Origin: Asaia bogorensis | Lineage (GTDB): Bacteria > Pseudomonadota > Alphaproteobacteria > Acetobacterales > Acetobacteraceae | Direction of reading: 5' to 3' | Assembly (NCBI GenBank): GCA_945873675.1 | Contig: CAMCEP010000036.1 | Location: 1 to 15,438 of the forward strand | Length of the DNA: 15,438 nt | Made by a program: the position numbers and the translations under genes | The notes under the pieces: model-generated | Database searches by the model: none | What the model was told of the DNA's origin: nothing | The model's input: only the letters and a program-made list of their open reading frames with translations | Shown: positions 13,077 to 15,438 of the stretch, in pieces | How positions within the stretch are numbered: position 1 is the stretch's first letter | Layout of the letters: every line of letters begins with the position of its first letter

Positions 13077-13970
13077 TCAGGGCGCCGGTATTTCCGCCGC
13101 CAGAATCTGCCCCGATTGGCTTTCCGTGATCAGCAGCGTCACGCCATCTGGCGCGAAGCAGCAATTGGTCGGCATGCGCCCGAAGGGCCGGCAATCCAGC
13201 GCAAACAATGCCACGCCATGCGCATCCACGCCCCAGACCATGCCATGGCCGGGATTGGCGATGAACAACCGATCATGCACATCAACCGCCATGCCATCCG
13301 GCCCTGACGTGCCGGCGGGTGTGCGGAAGAACAGATTGGCCTTACCCACAATGGCATCTGGGCGCAGCGCGAAGCGCCAGACCTCGCAGGACCGCGTCAT
13401 CGCCACATAGCAATGCGAACCCGCCTTGTTCAGCGCAATGCCATTCGGGCTGGGACCGTTCGAAATCAGCCGATCAAGCCGCCCATCGGTGCCAAGCCGA
13501 TAAACCCGCCCGCGCGGGTCCTGCAGCCCGGTCTGGCCTTGGTCGGTGAAGAAGATCGCGCCTTGCGGGCCAAGCGTGACATCATTCAGGCCAAGAAAAC
13601 CCTCACTGCCCACGGTTTCCAGCAAGGGGGTGATGGAACCCCGCGCCGGATCAAGGCTCAGCAGCCCATGGCGGTAATCGGCGATCAGCAGCGCATCATC
13701 GGCGCCAAGTGCTAGGCCATTGGGCCAGCCGTCATATTCCGCCAGCACTTCCCATCCATCGCCAGGCCCAACCAGCAGGATCCGCCCATTGGGAATATCC
13801 GTGACCAGGAAGCGGCCCGCCCGATCAAAGCAGGGGCCTTCCAGGAAACTATCAATCGGCGCGCCGGCGCGATTGGCATCGGCCCAGCTTGTTCGGCGCA
13901 TTTGGCGCAACCTGTCAGGCAGGCGGGCAAAGGGGCGGAGCGGGAGCTCCTTGGGGGCGGGGAACAACAT
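13077..13970 (-). CDS. SMP-30/gluconolactonase/LRE-family protein
   Basis: A predicted six-bladed beta-propeller sugar lactonase (297 residues from ATG 13970). Repeating blades are visible: FLEGPCFDRAGRFLVTDIPNGRIL, WPNGLALGADDALLIADY, GLNDVTLGPQGAIFFTDQGQTG, PSPNGIALNKAG and SGPDGMAVDVHDRLFIANPGHG. The metal ligands expected of SMP-30 have counterparts in Glu of FLEGP, Asn of SPNGIAL and Asp of GPDGMAVD. Remembered relatives begin near FARLPDRLR...WADANR, which supports ATG 13970. The frame stays open to a TTG at 14060, but those 30 codons include a purine tract and look untranslated. No signal peptide. It ends 8 nt from the convergent Usp gene and is divergent from the molybdenum hydroxylase gene. 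It may open a lactone produced by neighbouring oxidation, but that is speculative. Confidence 0.88.
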   Translation of the reverse strand: MLFPAPKELPLRPFARLPDRLRQMRRTSWADANRAGAPIDSFLEGPCFDRAGRFLVTDIPNGRILLVGPGDGWEVLAEYDGWPNGLALGADDALLIADYRHGLLSLDPARGSITPLLETVGSEGFLGLNDVTLGPQGAIFFTDQGQTGLQDPRGRVYRLGTDGRLDRLISNGPSPNGIALNKAGSHCYVAMTRSCEVWRFALRPDAIVGKANLFFRTPAGTSGPDGMAVDVHDRLFIANPGHGMVWGVDAHGVALFALDCRPFGRMPTNCCFAPDGVTLLITESQSGQILAAEIPAP

Positions 13971-14080
13971 ACCGTGCACGTTAGGCCACAAATTATCGCG
14001 GGCGAAGCCTTCCCCCCTTTCCTTTGCCCCCCGCCATGGTGAATGATACGGGTCGAACAAGAATTAGGGAGTACCTCGCC
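13971..14080. promoter_or_regulatory. Divergent intergenic region between the SMP-30 and molybdenum hydroxylase genes
   Basis: These 110 nt must carry the promoters of both divergent genes. On the + strand, TTGCCC (14024-14029) followed by TACGGG after a 17-nt spacer is a weak candidate. An all-pyrimidine run on the + strand (14008-14025), followed after one G by six C, gives a long purine tract on the - strand. I see no convincing operator dyad. Confidence 0.35.
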
Positions 14081-15438
14081 ATGGCAAAATTCGGCCTCAG
14101 CCAATCCATTCGTCGTGTCGAAGACCCAAGGCTGCTGAAAGGCGATGGGCAATATACCGCCGATATCAGCCTGGCCGGCGAGGCCCAGGGCGTGGTGCTG
14201 CGCAGCCCCCATGCCCATGCGGCCATCAAAAGCATCTCCACCGCTGCCGCCAAGGCCATGCCGGGGGTGCTGGGGGTTTATACCGCCGCCGATCTGGCCG
14301 CCGAGGGTCTTGGTCCGCTGCCTTGCCTGATCCCGCTAAAGAACAGCGATGGCTCGCCGCTATCCTCCACGCCGCGTCCGGTGCTGGCGGATGGCACGGT
14401 GCGTCATGTGGGTGACCCGGTTGCCTTTGTGGTGGCCGAAAGCGCCAAGGCGGCGCGCGATGCCGCCGAGGCGATTGAGGTGGAATACGACATCCTGCCC
14501 TCCGCCACCGATCTTGCAAGCGCGACCAAGCCAGGCCAGCCGCAAATCTGGCCGAGCGCGCCGAACAATACCTGTTTCGATTGGCATGTCGGCGACAAGG
14601 ACAAGACCGATGCGCTTTTCGCCAAGGCTGCGCATGTCACGCGCCTGACCGTGGTGAATAACCGCGTTGTCGTTGCCAGCATGGAAGCCCGCGCGGCGGT
14701 GGCTGATTATGATGCCGGCAGCAACAAATGGACTTTGCACACCAATACCCAGGGGTCTTGGCTGGTGCGGAAGCTTCTGGCGGGCAGCGTCTTCAACCTG
14801 CCGGAAGATCATTTCCGCGTGGTGACACCCGATGTCGGCGGCGGCTTTGGCATGAAGCTGTTCCTGTATGCCGAACATGTGCTGACGTGCTTCGCTGCGC
14901 GCAAGTTGAAGCGCCCGGTGAAATGGACGTCCGAGCGTACGGAAGCCTTCCAATCAGACACGCATGGGCGTGACAATATCACCGCCGGTGAATTGGCTTT
15001 GGATAAGGATGGCAAGTTCCTTGCGCTGCGCACGAAGAATTGGGCGAATATGGGTGCCTATCTGAACACTTTTGCGCCCTTCATCCCGACCGGTGCCGGC
15101 ACCAAGGTGCTGGCGAGCGTTTATGATTTCGGCGCCATCTACGCCAATGTTGTCGGCGTCATGACCAACACCGTGCCGGTAGATGCCTATCGTGGTGCCG
15201 GCCGGCCTGAGAGCAATTATCTGGTGGAACGCCTGATTGACACAGCCGCGCAGGAATTGGGCATGGATCGTGTTGCGATCCGCAAGCGCAACATGGTGCC
15301 GTCTTCCGCCATGCCTTACGTCTCGGCCATGGGGCAGCGCTATGATTCCGGTGAGTTTGCGAAACTCATGGACACCGCTTTGGAAAAGCTGAACTGGTCC
15401 AGCTTCGCGGCGCGGCGGGCGGAAAGCCAGCGGCGCGG
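14081..15438 (+). CDS. Molybdenum hydroxylase large subunit, form II CoxL-like (3' end outside window)
   Basis: This is the catalytic, molybdopterin-cytosine-dinucleotide-binding subunit of a xanthine dehydrogenase/aerobic CO dehydrogenase family enzyme. The first 452 codons are present and the frame is open to the window end (the family usually runs to about 750-800 residues). It starts FGLSQSIRRVEDPRLLKGDGQYTADI, the standard N-terminus. It then shows VRHVGDPVAFVVAES, VTPDVGGGFGMK (GGGFGMK at 253-259) and DAYRGAGRPESNYLVERLID (AYRGAGR at 369-375). That signature marks the form II class; true CO dehydrogenase has AYxCSFR with a catalytic cysteine. It probably hydroxylates a heterocycle, aldehyde or similar substrate rather than CO. 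GGGAG about 9 nt upstream supports the ATG. No small (2Fe-2S) or medium (FAD) subunit gene lies upstream, so they must follow downstream or be elsewhere. Confidence 0.92.
   Translation, partial: MAKFGLSQSIRRVEDPRLLKGDGQYTADISLAGEAQGVVLRSPHAHAAIKSISTAAAKAMPGVLGVYTAADLAAEGLGPLPCLIPLKNSDGSPLSSTPRPVLADGTVRHVGDPVAFVVAESAKAARDAAEAIEVEYDILPSATDLASATKPGQPQIWPSAPNNTCFDWHVGDKDKTDALFAKAAHVTRLTVVNNRVVVASMEARAAVADYDAGSNKWTLHTNTQGSWLVRKLLAGSVFNLPEDHFRVVTPDVGGGFGMKLFLYAEHVLTCFAARKLKRPVKWTSERTEAFQSDTHGRDNITAGELALDKDGKFLALRTKNWANMGAYLNTFAPFIPTGAGTKVLASVYDFGAIYANVVGVMTNTVPVDAYRGAGRPESNYLVERLIDTAAQELGMDRVAIRKRNMVPSSAMPYVSAMGQRYDSGEFAKLMDTALEKLNWSSFAARRAESQRR

Noticed and set aside
1..15438. CRISPR array, insertion sequence or long direct repeats
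   Set aside because: No regularly spaced repeats, transposase motifs or terminal inverted repeats were seen on reading the window. Recurring short strings such as GAATTGG reflect codon use (Glu-Leu).

Overview
The window looks like a chromosomal segment of a high-GC alphaproteobacterium, most likely Acetobacteraceae (Roseomonas-like). The clues are the order ffh-rpsP-rimM-trmD-rplS running straight into leuC-leuD-leuB, the strong GC bias at third codon positions, and the affinities of the proteins. The family placement is an inference from gene order and protein character; no search was possible.

Region 1 (1-2985) is the translation and protein-targeting cluster on the + strand: the 3' end of ffh (SRP GTPase), then rpsP (S16), rimM (16S maturation factor), trmD (tRNA m1G37 methyltransferase, sharing ATGA with rimM) and rplS (L19). 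It closes with a compact GC-rich hairpin plus a short T-run. Region 2 (3005-6206) is the leucine branch of amino-acid synthesis: leuC and leuD (isopropylmalate isomerase, 1 nt apart) and leuB (isopropylmalate dehydrogenase). A near-perfect 10-bp hairpin sits between leuD and leuB, just before the leuB ribosome binding site.

Region 3 (6207-7565) changes character. It holds a tRNA-Arg(ACG) with encoded CCA, then about 325 nt of clearly AT-richer DNA with no convincing gene. An XRE-type regulator follows, and then an unrecognised 77-residue protein with one predicted membrane segment. Between regulator and small gene lies a sigma70-like promoter carrying a perfect 7-4-7 inverted repeat that runs into the ribosome binding site. 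This is the least explained part of the window.

Region 4 (7570-10795) is a probable three-gene operon for organic-acid metabolism: an oxaloacetate-decarboxylase-like member of the PEP mutase/isocitrate lyase superfamily, an FMN-dependent alpha-hydroxy-acid oxidase/dehydrogenase, and an MFS transporter. Region 5 (10905-13068) is a tightly overlapping trio: a TauE/SafE-type permease, a TIGR02186-type exported, membrane-anchored protein, and a UspA-like protein. It is preceded by two mutually exclusive hairpins.

Region 6 (13077-15438) contains an SMP-30/gluconolactonase-like protein on the - strand. Divergent from it is the first 452 codons of a molybdenum hydroxylase large subunit of the form II CoxL-like class (AYRGAGR, not the CO dehydrogenase AYxCSFR motif). 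It is cut by the window end.

Nearly every gene belongs to a known family. I found no CRISPR array, insertion sequence, or obviously new multi-gene system. The best candidates for undescribed biology are the XRE/palindrome/small membrane protein module and the TauE-TIGR02186-Usp operon.
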